Shown: positions 10,343 to 23,033 of the stretch, piece by piece
Layout: each line of letters opens with the position of its first letter
How positions within the stretch are numbered: the stretch's first letter is position 1
Assembly (NCBI GenBank): GCA_002205965.3
Contig: NADL03000677.1
Location: forward strand, 434,001 to 498,000
Length of the DNA stretch: 64,000 bases
Source of the DNA: Kappaphycus alvarezii
Lineage: Eukaryota > Rhodophyta > Florideophyceae > Gigartinales > Solieriaceae
Direction: 5' to 3'
The notes under the pieces: model-generated
Told to the model about the DNA's origin: nothing
Seen by the model: only the letters and a program-made list of their open reading frames with translations
Databases searched by the model: none
Made by a program: the position numbers and the translations under genes

Positions 10343-13300
10343 TTTTTAGTCACAAGTTACTCATACTTAACACAGAAAATTTTTGGCGTAATCCCACTAA
10401 TATGCAAGGCTTTTCATAGCCCAAGGAGTCTACCACGTCATTTATTCTACTTTGATGAGCTCAAATATTTATCCTGTTCTTAATGACTTGAAAGGGTAGG
10501 TACGTTCGATTAAAAATGTCTCAACATCAATTATGAGTAGAACTCTGACGCTTATATGATACTTCAGAGATCTTCAAAAATTTTTAAATTTCCGAAAGCC
10601 TAAGTACAGTCGCTCACGTCACCAAAAACTCCTCACCATAAAAACATGTCATTCATGAACATCTGTTTCGAACTCATGTTCAATAGACGGTACTTTTTAG
10701 AAAAGAAGATACAGAGATCTCTGCACGTTATCAAATGGCAAAAAAAGTCGTAAAAAATCCTCTTTACGGTTCAGTAAGGTTTCATTCCACATTATGAAAT
10801 TCTTCGACCTGCGTCGACTCGAAATCTTTCTCTTCCGGCCCGTCCCTGTACCTTCCCCATGACCAGAAATATAGCCATGAACGTAATTTTTCGGTACAGC
10901 CCGAACGACTTCGGGTCAGCCCAGAAAAATATTATATTTTCATCTTCCCTAAAACAACATTTGGGATTCGTAGATAAATTTACGGCCGTATTGATCGCAT
11001 AATCTGGGAGTTAATTCACTTCTAAGTTTTACCTCGCAATTGAATCCCTCTTTTTTCGGGTCTTCCGTGGATCTATTTACTAAAGTATTTCTTTATGCTT
11101 AATGGTCGTGTGTATGAAATATGGACGGATTGTACAAAATAAATGCACTCAAAACTTTGTCAGCGCGAATAAGACTGACAGTATCTCAATTCTCCTAGTA
11201 GAATAACGCCAATCTTATCACTTTATCGGGGATGAATTACACTGAATCAATTGGACATATCTGTCTTTTTCATCAGTGACATAAATACCTCTAAACCCAC
11301 AAATGATGCATCCGCTTAGATAATAAAATAAGGCAGCAATTCTCGAAATCCGAAATTCAGATGCTTCTTCAGCTTCCCGAGATCTGCGCAAACCTCTTTC
11401 ATATTATTAGCCCACTTTAAGTGTTTCTTAGAGAGTTTGGTACCATTTTAAAGATGCCACAATTTCCGCAAATTTTCTAATATTACTTCAATACTGGCAA
11501 GCTAGCCAGATAAAGTCCTTTGATGCAGTCAAATAATTTTATCTGCTGCGAGGCTTCGATTATATCCTCAATATTACCAGTATATACATTAGCTCCTGCT
11601 TGATTTACTGATTCACCTAGTGTCTATCCGCCGTAGCACTGTCCTCATATGAGGCATAATTTGTCCTCATATGGAACATAATTTGTCCTCATATGAGAAC
11701 AAATCTCGTGGTAATACAATCATTTACAGTAATTGAGGCTATTAAAAGAATTTTATGCCCTTAAATATTTACTACAAAAGATATTCTAGAAACATAGACT
11801 TCCATCAAACAGTTTCTCTGTAGCTTAAAATCTACACAATTCGGCTAATGGACCCACTTACAGGTACTGAAAGGATTAAATATCGCTAATTATCACTAAA
11901 ATCGGAGGACATCTAGTGGTAAAAAGTAGGGCGTACTCTGACCCGCGTCAAAATTAGCGAAAAGTTTGTTTTGATCGAGCTTAAATACTGAGTAAAGTAT
12001 AGGTTGGCACAAAAAAAATAAAATAAAAAAGTTATCTTATACCTCAAAAAATTATCACTCAACTTTGTCCTCATATGATTACAATGGTCCGATGGAAAAT
12101 AGCAGCCTGTTCTTTAATTGACTGAAGCTTCGTTTTGTCACCTTGTTCTTAAGATTTGATATCAAAAACCTTCTAAAATTGGCAAAAAAGGTACAATATC
12201 TTATTGGAGAATATGGACATATCATAAAGGTACACTTCCGTGAGTGAAAAACGACAAGCAACATCGTTCATAATTTCTTGTAACGTATAATGTACTTTCA
12301 TTGACCCCATGCACATCACTTCGAATTTATGCATTCCATAACGCCACAAGCAATTCTTCATCTCCTAATAATCATCTGAAATTCGTCACTTCCAGTATCT
12401 CGTGTACAAGTAAATAGCCCAGAAACCCTTGGCTTAGGTAAGATCATCAAAAATTTCCTCTATATTTGGCAAAGGTCATCTATGTGGCTTCATGTGCCTA
12501 TTGGGATGGCAGAAGCTACAAAAAAGCGAGTCATTCTATCCTTCAAATTAATAATCAAGATGCAGAAGGATTTGGACGAACTATCTACCGTAATTGCGTA
12601 CGCTTGCTGTATCTCTTCTACTTCCATCTTGACGGAAGGTCCATGTCTCGGAGCCATTGTGTGCCCCAGAATTTATATGTGTCTCATTAGTCAAATAGAA
12701 TAAAAAATGATAGAAAAAGGTAACATTGATGTATTTAAGGTCTTTGATGTCCAATTACATGTCATATGTGTCCCTGTTTGCCGCCAACCACTCCTGGTCT
12801 TTCTCCTTGATACTCTGAACCTTCGAGCAGAGTAGCTAAGCATAATAATATCCATTTACCTCTCCGTAACTGCTTTCCTCCTATCCTAAGTGCTCTCATT
12901 TGGCTTCTTACCATCCCCTGCTCAAATCTTCCAACCAAAAATCCTGATTGCCTTCGAACACTTCATCAATACCCCAGACTCATAAGGGCTAGACGCAGCT
13001 AAATTCCAACCCTTCCCCCATACGCAGATTTAGGGTCCTCGCAGATATTGCGATTTTCAATAACAAGAAGTTCAATATTCAGCAGTATGAGCATTTATTT
13101 TCCGCCGAAGACGAGTGTGAGCCGTTAATTTGTTTCTATTACATCCCCTTCTGTTTTGTCTTAGTCTCTGAGCTCATGCTACAGCTAGGCCAAATCTTTG
13201 GTGTATCCTTGCCATCGCGTTTGATTTTTGTGTATCCGGACCTTCGAGTTTAACTGTTGATGATCGAGTAGGGGTGTAGGTTGTTCTCTTTAGTAAGAGT

Positions 13301-15520
13301 GAGGGAAAGGGAGCTGTTGAATTTATAAAGTAACTTATAAGGTAGTCGATGCTTGCGCGGTGCTTAATATAGTTCTAGACAGAAGCATGTCGTCGATTTC
13401 TTCAAGTATTTGACTCCCTGAGAATGTATGGCCGTACTTAGTTTCTTTCATTTCCGCGAAATCGGGGTTAATATAATGAAAGATGCTAGATAAACTGTTG
13501 AAACGGTTTTTGGATAAAGAAAAAGATCACGATTCAAAGGAGATCTTTTCAAATAAGGGGCTAAAACTTTTAAAAAGTAAAAACTGGTTCTCAGTAGGTA
13601 CCTTTATAGAGGAAAAAAAACTTTAGTGCCAAGTGTAAAAATAGGGCGCAAGTTTTCGTTGCTCTGAAAATAGGATCCAAGAGATTTTTTAAAGTTAAAT
13701 ACAACGGTAAATTGAATTAATGACCGGAAATATATTAACAAAACCTCACCGCTGATCCTCGGACCATAACGCTGCACCGTAATGGCCTCATCTTCCACAG
13801 ATATGACTTAGACTGTTCCTGTAAGGCTTATGCTGACATCAAGTGCAGAAGTTTATATTCTGGATAAATTAGCCCAACTGAATTCACCATCAGTCGCAGC
13901 CGCAGGTCACGCTTTCTCAAATTTCTTCTTCAAAAATAGAAATATCTCCACAAACTGCAGGCAAGCAGATTCGCTTTAAGTTCCAGTTGCTCAAATTTTC
14001 CAGCCCGCTACAAAGACTTTCCGAAATCATCTTCGAAGCCATCAGAAATGCCAAATATGAGTTATAATCAGGAAAATCCTTTTGACCAATTTGTAAGTAT
14101 TGAATCGCCTGCCTGTATCACTCCTAATCCTTAAGGAGCCTACTCTTAAAAAATTGTACCATCCCTAAATATCCCACCAGTACTGAACGAGGGATGCCTA
14201 AGACGCGTATCCATCTTTGAATTACACTCTTCTGTATAGGTAATTTATCTTTGCCAGGGAATTAATTATGTCCCATTAGTCCTATTCAGCGGTTAAGGCT
14301 TCGTTTAAGTCCTCTCCTGGCTTCTATTTCTTGGAAAAATCATTTCTTGTCTGGAAAATATTGTGCTTCTGGGCATTTTTTGTCAATGATCCGTCTCGGC
14401 CAATTGTTCCATAGTATAAATCGAACTTCTTGCCCTCTAGATAGCAAAATATCTGAAATACTTTTATGCTTCGATCTTTGCAAGCAGTAGAATTTTCGAA
14501 CGCGAAAATTAAACTTTGTGCTCCAAAAAAAGAGTATCTATCAAAAGAGATAGGTATTGGCTTTGCATTGGTTGTTTTATCTGGCCTTGAATGTCATACT
14601 GAGTAATTCTTGTGACTACATTTCCTGCAAAACTAAATTATCAACTTTATTTGGAAAATGTAACTCCACTTGCGAGGTCAGGACGCATAAAACGTGCCAC
14701 AGTCAAAAAAGACATCAGAGGGCTGTAGAACCAGCTCGATTCAACTTTTAGTATTGTTAAATCGGTACTTTAACACCATTACGGCTCGCATTAAACGATA
14801 GGGACCGTTTTTCTGTTTTATCAGTATATCGGAAGCCTAGTGATTTATTTTCTGGTCGAACAAAATCGATGTGGGCTCAGTGAGCACCAGGTTTTGGGAA
14901 AAGATTTAAAACCTAGATACACTTAGTACATTTTATATTAAGATATTTCTTAATTCAACTGTGCATCGTTCCATTGGTACATATTATATGCATTCTAATT
15001 TGAAAGCGTTTCAATATATGAGAAATTCAAAATTTTCTGTGTGCAAGTACAATTATACCAAAACTTGCTATGTGCAAGGTTAGTATCAGGAAACTTTCTG
15101 AAAACTTCATTGCAAAGATACATTTATGCTTCTCGCTCATTCTGTCTGAAGCTCTAGCCTGATCAGGGGGCATCAAAATTAGTTCAACCCTTAATTACCT
15201 TGGGTACGCCAAAAACCACACACCTGGTATGTCCACAAATTTTTTCAGTGCTGCGAGCTCTTTTAACCAAACAGAAGGTTAAATCTCTCTTATATTTGCC
15301 TTCCTGTCCGATTGCAAGCGGTAAATAACTTTCTGTTTTACTATGATCCTTCGGGATGACGCCCATTGTCAATAGACATGGCCTCCAGGGACCGACCCTT
15401 ATGCATCAACGCCTGCCATCGACGTCATCTGGTAAGAGGAGAAGAGGGTGACCGCAATTCTTCTGGAACCCTGAAGACTTCGAATACACAAGGCAGGCGA
15501 GAAGTACATCAAGCCTCGTC
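10343..15520. other. AT-rich stretch, no gene assigned
   Basis: Both strands were read. Open frames are short (up to about 74 codons, for example 12466-12690 plus and its neighbour in another frame, 12079-12361 minus, 13604-13798 minus, 14557-14751 plus) and none shows a known motif. The stretch 12.8-13.0 kb is again G-poor on the + strand. A 22-bp tandem repeat at 11641 is listed separately. I see no promoter or RNA gene I could defend. Confidence 0.4.
11641..11706. repeat. Three 22-bp tandem units built on TCCTCATATG
   Basis: GTCCTCATATG occurs at 11641, 11663 and 11685, so the period is exactly 22 bases, with spacer text like CATAATTT between. A fourth, isolated copy (TTTGTCCTCATATG) stands at about 12064-12077. 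The CATATG core is palindromic. Confidence 0.8.
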
Positions 15521-16770
15521 GTGGAATCACGATTAAAATGGCGAAAATCGAAGCAGCAGGATTATAAAGCCCTCCATTTGCAAGCTATCGATCCGAGAAG
15601 TTTCATCCCGCATACCACCACAGTAACCTCCGAAATTGAAGCTTCCTACGCCAGTCGGAATCAAAGAATCAGAATTAGGTTCGTCGAAAGAAAGACGGTA
15701 GGACAACAGGGATAAGAAACGAGGACCTGTAACTACTCAAAAACCCCAGAGTTATCCAAACAAGGTTGTTATTATTTCGCAGTGATAACCGTTTGATTTA
15801 TCAACAGAGGTGATTGCATTAAGAAAAAGGCAAAGTTTCACGAAAATTGAACCCTTCCGAATCGAACTTTTTCTAAACTCCACAAATTTTGTAGCCATTT
15901 TCAAAAGTAGGGCCCTTTATACTAATAACCCTTGCGACGACCACCCACTTAATGACACATTCCAAACTAAAAACAAGCATGAAATTTATGTCTTTCTCCT
16001 CGTATTTACGATCAGGCCCGACATTTTGTAAGTTTGTGACGATATCAGAAAATATGATTCCATAACCTGTGAAATCCGGGTAATTTGGAGGTTGTTTTAA
16101 TGTTTGGAAGACTTTTTCGTTTGTATCCACGCCGATGGAAGCGCGTAAACGCGGGATAAGTTATCATTGAGAAACGCCAATTAACCTTGAAATTCTGGTG
16201 CTTTAAGGTTGGTCATGCAATGGATAGCCTTTGGTCTTTCCGACTCGTAGAAAATGTTAACTTTGGGCAAGCGGATGGAGGTTTTTCATCCGTGTCATCC
16301 AGTTCACTACCATCTGAATATTTGTAATCTCAAAGTTCGGCATGTCGCTCAATGGCTGCATCGGTAAGCAGTTGACATGCTTTGCTAGCTTTAGTATGGC
16401 AAGTAAGGGAGATAGGAGGCGTAAAAAGGTTGCTCTGGAACTAAATATGTGCAATTGGACTTGAGATTGCGTACTAGTACTGTACAGTACCCTTCGGTAG
16501 ACAACAGTGACTTGATGCTGTGCACGAAATTCTCTGCGATTTCAGAGAGTTTCGGCTTTGCAATGACGCCGTGTTTTCCGAACAGAGTGGGTCTTTGAGG
16601 TACCATAGGGTTCAACTTTTAATGAACAATTTGTTGTTACCCGTCTTACTGGGTATGAGCGGACCGAACATAGTAGTCTGATTCGGAAAACACAAATACT
16701 TTTTGGTAACGACTTCTTATAATATCTGATACGAAAAACCTGCATCAAATGCTCCGTGGTGTTTGAGACC
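15521..16770. other. Unassigned coding-like scraps, mostly minus strand
   Basis: The minus strand has overlapping open pieces at 16748-16542, 16615-16391, 16454-16257 and 16130-15873. The readings (for example KPKLSEIAENFVHSIKSLL and PNYPDFTGYGIIFSDIV) have a protein-like amino-acid mix and may be one decayed gene broken by frameshifts. On + there is a basic 64-codon frame at 15521-15715. I do not recognise any of them; a degraded transposon protein is the likeliest source given the neighbourhood. Confidence 0.25.
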
Positions 16771-16977
16771 TCTCTTCCGTCGGGGCAGTTGCTACCACGA
16801 TGTAAATATCAAAATTAGCGAGAACTCTGAGGTACAGCCATGATCACAATCTCGGCCTGACTCGATGGAAAGTTACCCCCTTGACCCTAGGACGACACCA
16901 CAGACACTCCCAACAGCCGACTACGTACTTCATCCGGTTTTGGCAGCTCCTCTTCGCAACTACTTCTACCAGCTCCC

Positions 16978-17660
16978 GTGATACAAAAAAATCCGGGTAC
17001 TTGTGTGGGTAACGGCGGGAATGCAAAAAGGGGGGCTTTCTTTTCACAGAGGGTAGTAGAATATCTTCTTGGAGCTATCGAGGCGCATTTACCCCTCTGC
17101 AAAGATGAGTGGGACATGGTGCAAAGACAGCACGCTGAGGGATTTCCGGAACAGAAACGAACGGTCGCCAGTTTGAAGCGTAGATTCACATCCCTTAACC
17201 GCAGAAAGATCCAGACTCGGGTCCGAGAATACTGCCCGATTTTAAACGAGCAAGGCTTTTGTGGTATCGCTCGACAGAAAGGGCTGAATTAGGGGATGTA
17301 GCCGATGCTGAAGAATTTGTTGACGAATTGTTCCCAAGTAGACATTCTCTTTCTATATCATTGAAAAACCACTTTGACGAAAACAGCGCGGCGGTTATCT
17401 TTGAAAGTTAAGATAGTGAGGGGACTGCGAGCAAAAAAAAGAAACGCGTCTTAGTTAAAACCCGAATCTAGCGCAAGCAAGCTCACGATGACGGTTTTCA
17501 AGCGATGATAAAATGATGATGCTTAAAGACCAGCAACGACATGAAGACGATAAAATGCGGAGGGAGGAAGAAATACTAGAAGATCGACGACTTCCGGAGG
17601 AGGATGGTAGGCAACACTAAAACTTTATGGAGATGATGATGATTATACTTGCCAGGGGGT
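16978..17660 (+). pseudogene. SANT/MYB-like partner protein of relic 2
   Basis: The frame from 16978 (a GTG, so not a safe start) to 17292 reads QRVVEYLLGAIEAHLP, then KDEWDMVQRQH and RTVASLKRRFTSLNRRKIQT, the typical MYB/SANT-like helix set with the central Trp and the KxxxL step. A shifted frame then gives an acidic part (DVADAEEFVDELF, 17295-17410), and after further stops a coiled coil with a Met-rich core (MMMLKDQQRHEDDKMRREEE at 17514-17573, then NFMEMMMI). Such proteins accompany Harbinger transposases. At least three frame breaks; the N-terminus is not resolved. Confidence 0.65.
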
Positions 17661-17859
17661 CTGCACACGTGCAACATGTTCAGCGTAGAAATGGAAGCGA
17701 GTTATTTTACTATCCTAGATGTAACGTTTCGTTCATGAAGCCGTTCGAGTCCCTACTGAGATGCGGCATGTAGCTCGACAGTATTTGATTAATACCAACC
17801 ATCTTAGAACGCAAATTGAACAAATGTAGTCCGCAGAGTAAAACTATTTTACTTTCGTC

Positions 17860-18827
17860 TTTTTTATTCTAATAAAACTTTTATTTCATGCTGGGTAAAG
17901 TTGACTGGAATGCGCGCATGCCCTTTTCAGAGGCTTGTCTTGCAGAGGTCGCTTTTCGGATTCTTATTAAGTCCATGGGGCCGTTCTCGTTGGTTTTATC
18001 TTGCATTGACTTTATTAGAAAGGGGTAGGCTCCCTTTGCGAATGCAGAGTCAACTATTACCTTTCCTCTATAAGAACGTTACGACGCCTCCAACTTTTCA
18101 TAAATCCCTCCTCCCACTCTGCTATCTGGGATTCGTGCATACTTCCAGGAGAGTTAATTGCACATGCGACTGTAACAACATTCGGCGCAAATACATGAAA
18201 GTTCCCCACATCTTGTTCATGTTTCCAACCACTGTAAAACATGTTCTGTCTGATGCAATCTGCTGATTGCTGTAGATAGAGCTTTTCCATCAGCAACAGC
18301 ATAGACATTGTCGAGGAAGTGATATTTTCTTTGAAATACACTTTTGAATTCGCTAACCTCTTGAGCTGTTGGCATTTTCAAGGAAGCAGCGCTATCTTTC
18401 GATAAAACGCGCAACAGGATCCGTCTTCCGAATCGCATGAATAAAGAGCATACTGCGCATGTGATGCCGAACATCGTACATAATACCCACGTCCTACTGC
18501 GAGTCCGGTACCATGTCAAAACCAGTCCCAAGAACTGTACTTCATCGAGTGATATAGGTCTTCCTCGTGGTTTTCGTCGCTTTGGAATAACTCAAATAGC
18601 ACCATCTTTTGAATAAGGGGAGTAGTAGTCCTATAATAACTTGAACTTCTCAAGGACGTACTGAAATGTAGCATGGTCAATGCTGTCATTATGATCAAGT
18701 ATTGATTACAAAGAGAGTTGAAATGAAACAAGAAAGGGGCCATCCTGGGGCTTAGCAGGTCATTTCTTGGTACGCTCGGAGTACGGTGTCGTTTGGCTTC
18801 ATTTGTTAACTCGTGTCTGAATAACAT
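17860..18827 (-). pseudogene. Harbinger (DDE_4-type) transposase of relic 2, decayed
   Basis: The minus strand gives an N-terminal piece (18827-18516: LTNEAKRHRTPS, FLFHFNSLCNQYLIIMTAL), a middle piece with HFLDNVYAVADGKALS (18531-18217), and a core with FYSGWKHEQDVGNFHVFAPN and INSPGSMHESQIAEW (18341-18057). These are the landmarks of the PIF/Harbinger transposase catalytic domain. The first Asp is present (VADGK); the second acidic position reads HES where family members usually read HDS. The frame changes twice in the readable part, so it is not functional. A likely polyadenylation signal AATAAA lies at 17871-17876 (its position relative to either gene is ambiguous). Confidence 0.7.
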
Positions 18828-19118
18828 TTGAGCTCTTTCTTAGTTCTTGATGCTTAGATGCTTAAGCATCGCAAGGAGGATGATGTGGCGATTCACCATG
18901 GTAGTCGAGGCAGGCCTGTGCATGCGTGCCGATTAAATAGACGATAGTTTTGCTCTCTGTGGATTGCCGTCGTACTCATGCTCATGTTCACCCTCAAATG
19001 ATATTATTTTCATGTTTGTTACCATTACTTTTCAGAAGCCTTTTATGACTCAAAACGGCTACCAATTATCTATTTGTTCCGATTGGACTACAAGGATTTA
19101 TGATTCAACCCCGTCGCG

Positions 19119-19123
19119 CATAC
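19119..19123. other. Target site duplication of element A, left copy
   Basis: CATAC directly before the TG of the 5' LTR; the identical pentamer follows the end of the split 3' LTR at 31219-31223. Confidence 0.8.
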
Positions 19124-19521
19124 TGTTAGAATTTGAAGTATGTTTCATCAACAGACAATTTCAACCTACAAAAGTTCCAATTTATTACGTACGCGTAAAG
19201 CAGACATAGAACTCTGCGATAGCTGATTCGAATTGGTAGATTTTAGATTACTCTATTGTACTTTATACTGTAATTTAGGCTGTATCAGTCAGTCTACAGC
19301 CTACTTCAGACCTTTACACCTCCGGGAGGGTAATTTACAGCATAAAATAATTGTTTGCGTTGCATCCCGCACACCATCACTACCATCAACAAACAAAACG
19401 ACAACAGCGACAGCAAAGCTTGTGTACCTCCCTACCCCTTCGATTATTGCGCTCGGTGTAGCACAAACCAATTGGCCGAAATTCGGCTCACGCCTTCTCT
19501 CATCTACGGGGTGAAACCACA
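19124..19521 (+). repeat. 5' LTR of element A
   Basis: Begins TGTTAGAATT and ends GAAACCACA, giving a TGT...ACA terminal inverted repeat. It aligns along its whole length with 25234-25623, by eye about 85-90 percent identical, with many transitions and a few small indels. The 5 bases before it are CATAC. A putative primer site TTCCGGAATT follows directly at 19522. Confidence 0.9.
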
Positions 19522-20010
19522 TTCCGGAATTAAACTTTCGCACCTCTCCGCTCTAATTCATTCGCCGCCAGTTGTTCCCGCTTTCCTTTGTGGTCCTCAG
19601 CTGCACCTTTTTCTTGGTCACTGGTCTTGCTTCTGGCCTTGATGTTAATTCTTTTTCGTGGTGTTGCTTCTCGTCTTGTTTTTACTTCTGGTCTTGGTCA
19701 TTGTTCGATCTTGGTCTGCAGTTTGTCTCGCTCTTGCCTGGTGTTCGGTTGCGGGTGGAACTATGCGTTCTATTGGAGATTCTACCTTATTCGTTGGTGT
19801 AATTTCAGTTCTGTCGTGGCTGGTCGTTTACCTGGTGGAACATTGCTCCGTTCCTTTATTTGTTGTGCCTTTTTGTTTTAGATTCTATCTTGCAATGATC
19901 TTTTAGCCGTTCTAAGTATCTTTGACGGTATCTTATAAGTATTAAGTTAACCTATAGCATTCATCGCGGGTGAACAAAAGGTATCTAACATACTGACCAT
20001 TGAATTTCTA

Positions 20011-22448
20011 GTGTCTTCCATACGTGAGCACTTGGGAGACATCATTGGTTCAGAGCTCGACTCTGACGAGGAACGGAACCCAGCCCCTGCTCTCATTGAC
20101 GACGAGGCAGTGAGCGCCGAGAAGGAAGTACGAGGAGAGACTCCTCCTTTCCCTGCAGCAACGGCTGGTGACAACTCTCCCTTCCCAACTCCCCCTCTCC
20201 GTCGTCACCGACGGTAGTGAACTTCGATACCGCCCCTCTTCCCTCTGCTCAACCTGTCACCACGACTCTCTCTCCTCCACCTGCACTATCTTCCGCTGCC
20301 ACTGCTCCTCCTCCCGCGGATCTACCCGTTCGAATCCCCAGGCTTCTCGCCCCCGCCGCAACGCCCACAGCCTCAAGCAGTCGTCCGTCCTCTGTGCCCT
20401 CCACGTCTCATCAGCTCCAGCCCATTGGCGAAGGGCTTTTCCAACACATCGGCCGAGTAACCAACGACAGAATTAGAAATAAAGAGAAGGGAAAACCCCC
20501 AACGGTTTTCTGAAATCCTTTTAACCGCAAATTATCCCCTTATCTACAATACAAGGAACACGAAGAAGGAAAGCACCACATCTATAAGGTCTGGAAAATG
20601 TAATATCCGAACGTTTTCCCCTGCAAGTTGTGCAAGATCACCATTCACAATAAGTCTGACGCTGACGGCCACAATTTCAGCAAGAAACATGTCAACAACG
20701 AGAAAATCCGCTTTGTTCTTCGTTAATGTAGTTCAGAATACCTCCCCTTCTTTCTCTATCCTTTCATCCAATTTTAGTTGATCTTCTTAAACCCTTGATA
20801 ATTGAAACAATCCCACTTCCTGACCCTTCACTGCTCCAACACATCTTAAAAGGCCGGTTATTAAATGATGACGCTGTAGTACATCCAACACTCCCTTAAT
20901 TCGTTCAAACCTTCGTCCGAGTCGCATTTTTAGGTTAAAGCTGTCCTTATCCTTTACATCAACGCATACCCGCAGCCTTCAAATTCTAATGTGATCACTG
21001 GCCTCAGTGAAGATCTTCCTGTTTAAATCTTGTGCAATACTGATTTCTGTCTGGTCTGGCGACATTATTCAGGCTTCTCCGAGACTACCTGACCCTAAAA
21101 GGACTACAATATACGCAACATCCGAACAATTCGGGTACATCCTGGGGCATTCCATCCATGCTTTATGAACTGGAACCGGATAAAAGGGAATCAAATGAGA
21201 TACTCTCCACCGCGACAAGATATTCCAATGTACCTTCACCCTCCCAAAGAAATGATAAATATCGCCATGTTGACGATCCGAAAGTCGCTCACAACCTTGC
21301 CACTCCTTTCAAGCACACAAAAAAGTTCAATGGTATGTAAACTCGGTGAGGATATTAATGAATACATATCCATTTATCTTGATGCTGCCGCGGATTACGA
21401 ACTCAATAACGATAAGAAGTTACAATACTTCCATAACTTTTTTGATGGTGAAGCGAAAAGTTTTTTATCGTGAGCATATATCTGGGCTATGTGAAACGTT
21501 TGCAGCAGTGGTGTCTATAATGAGAGAAGATTAAAATAGCTCTACTCTTCATAATCGCATTCGTAAACACTTATGAAGCTTAAGATTATCTGCTATAATC
21601 GAGAGCAAGCGTTGTACTGTGCCCGAGGCTTTGGAATAACTAAGGGAAAAAATCACTAAACTTTCCCCGCAAGGCCCCCCGCAGCATAGGTATGAGGAAG
21701 ATAAAGTCAAATACCTATATAAAGCAGTCATTGGTGCCCCTGGGCTAAAGCATCGATTGCGAATTCCTTATCTGCAAAACCGCATTGGAGTTTTCAGCAC
21801 CTATACACTTCTCTGGATTCCAGTTGGCTTATAAATTAGGAACAAATAGAAGGAAACGACAGGGATGCAAAAAAATCAGGTAGTTCGGAGCCTTCATTAA
21901 GATCGAACGCGCCTCAAATTATTCCAAATATTCCTAGTCTGTACTTCAACCATTGAACATACGGTAAACCCCGTAAACCAGGCTCGCGGTCATCCGCTCC
22001 CACTTTGTATCCAAGCCGTCATGAATAAGCCAATAGTTTAAAAAGCTTCGGTAAAGGTACCCCTAGTAAGAATGGGGTTGACCGCTTCGGCAATGTTCGT
22101 CGTTGTAACAATTGTGGAGACAAAAACCATTTTATTCGATACTTTCCAATGCTACGTAACGTCACAAATAACGTCCGTTAAGCCTTAGGGAGAAATCCAG
22201 ACCGTGCTAAGCAAATCCTCTTCGAGCTATGTCAACAAGTAGAGGAATATATGTTTAGTGATAACGAAGGTGTTCAGGATCAGTTCAACGACACCGAGGA
22301 GAAAAACGAATGCTCCCAAGGTGTTGAGGAGAGTAACTCACTCAATGAACAAGAAATCTCCGATACTGCTCACAATTTTCACAAACAAATAATGGAGCCC
22401 AAACTTAACAACTTCGGTGTCGACGTTGATCCCACTTGTTTTCTCTAA
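20011..22448 (+). pseudogene. Gag region of element A, heavily decayed
   Basis: The N-terminal part (20011-20217) is acidic, the next (20217-20513) is Pro/Ala/Ser-rich. A core piece at 21342-21473 reads DINEYISIYLDAAADYELNN and FHNFFDGEAKSF, comparable to ADFFVHILDGAAKIFF in element B. A zinc-knuckle remnant CNNCGDKNHFIRYF at 22104-22145 is a CX2CX4HX4C pattern whose last Cys is Phe. An acidic linker follows (22251-22448). The pieces sit in different frames with many stops. In an intact element Gag builds the particle and the knuckle binds RNA. Confidence 0.65.
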
Positions 22449-22639
22449 GGAACACTAAATATCCCTCCCGCATGAGAAAAAAATCATTCAGCACTGCTCT
22501 TCACAAAAGAAGTCGATAGAAGGTCAAATTTCGGTCGACGCATCCGTTTTCATCGTAAAAGGGTATAGCCTCACACTTTTTTCTTGACAGATGCGGAAAC
22601 GGTTTCCCTGAAAGGTAAACCAAGTCTGAATGTACACAT

Positions 22640-23033
22640 AGAATAGCAAGGCGCATGCATTGACTCCAGTGCGCAGAGAACAGTGATCGGTCTTCAACAA
22701 GCCCGTGCTTTTTGTCGGTTCATTGGAGCCAATTTCAAATTGAGGAAAGGCATTAACTTAAATAGATTCGGACAAATAATCTAGCGCGCTATCGGCTCGA
22801 TCAATATTAAAATCCACCTGTCTACATCCCCTCAATCAATGGAAGTTAATTTCGGTAACTCAGACATACCATTCCTATTTGTACTTGATACGCTTGACAA
22901 ATTGCAGTTGTATTTCAACAATATGGATACTACGCTTTGTAATCCAGTCCAAAAATGGAAGATGCCTGTAGTTCGCAAAAATTCTACGCATATCTTCTAT
23001 GGAATCAAAATTTCATCAATTTTTTCCCATTGA
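22640..23033 (+). pseudogene. Protease region of element A
   Basis: Around 22654-22700 the + strand reads CIDSSAQRTVIGLQQARAFC, in which IDSSA stands where copia proteases have the catalytic D(T/S)GA. The Gly of the motif is therefore lost. Downstream, DIPFLFVLDTLDKLQLY at about 22866 fits the second half of the protease fold. Stops lie between the two parts. Confidence 0.6.

Larger units (their letters stand above)
16978..18827. mobile_element. PIF/Harbinger-type transposon relic 2 (convergent pair)
   Basis: Here the SANT/MYB partner is on + (16978 to about 17660) and the transposase on - (18827 to about 17860), so the two 3' ends face each other across about 200 bases. This is the same arrangement as relic 1 but with the strands swapped, and the sequences belong to a different subfamily. 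A perfect 14-bp palindrome GATGCTTAAGCATC lies just outside at about 18857-18870. Terminal inverted repeats were not found by eye. Confidence 0.65.

Noticed and set aside
18857-18870. Palindrome GATGCTTAAGCATC as terminal repeat of Harbinger relic 2
   Set aside because: No matching copy was found on the other side near 16.8-17.0 kb.
19547-19906. Overlapping + open frames of 75-97 codons with hydrophobic Val/Leu/Phe/Ser products
   Set aside because: They lie in the leader of element A between LTR and gag; three frames are open at once because of T/C/G-rich composition.
20317-20345. GTTCGAATCCCC text resembling a tRNA B box
   Set aside because: It lies in the Pro/Ala-rich gag reading of element A and lacks an A box and stems.
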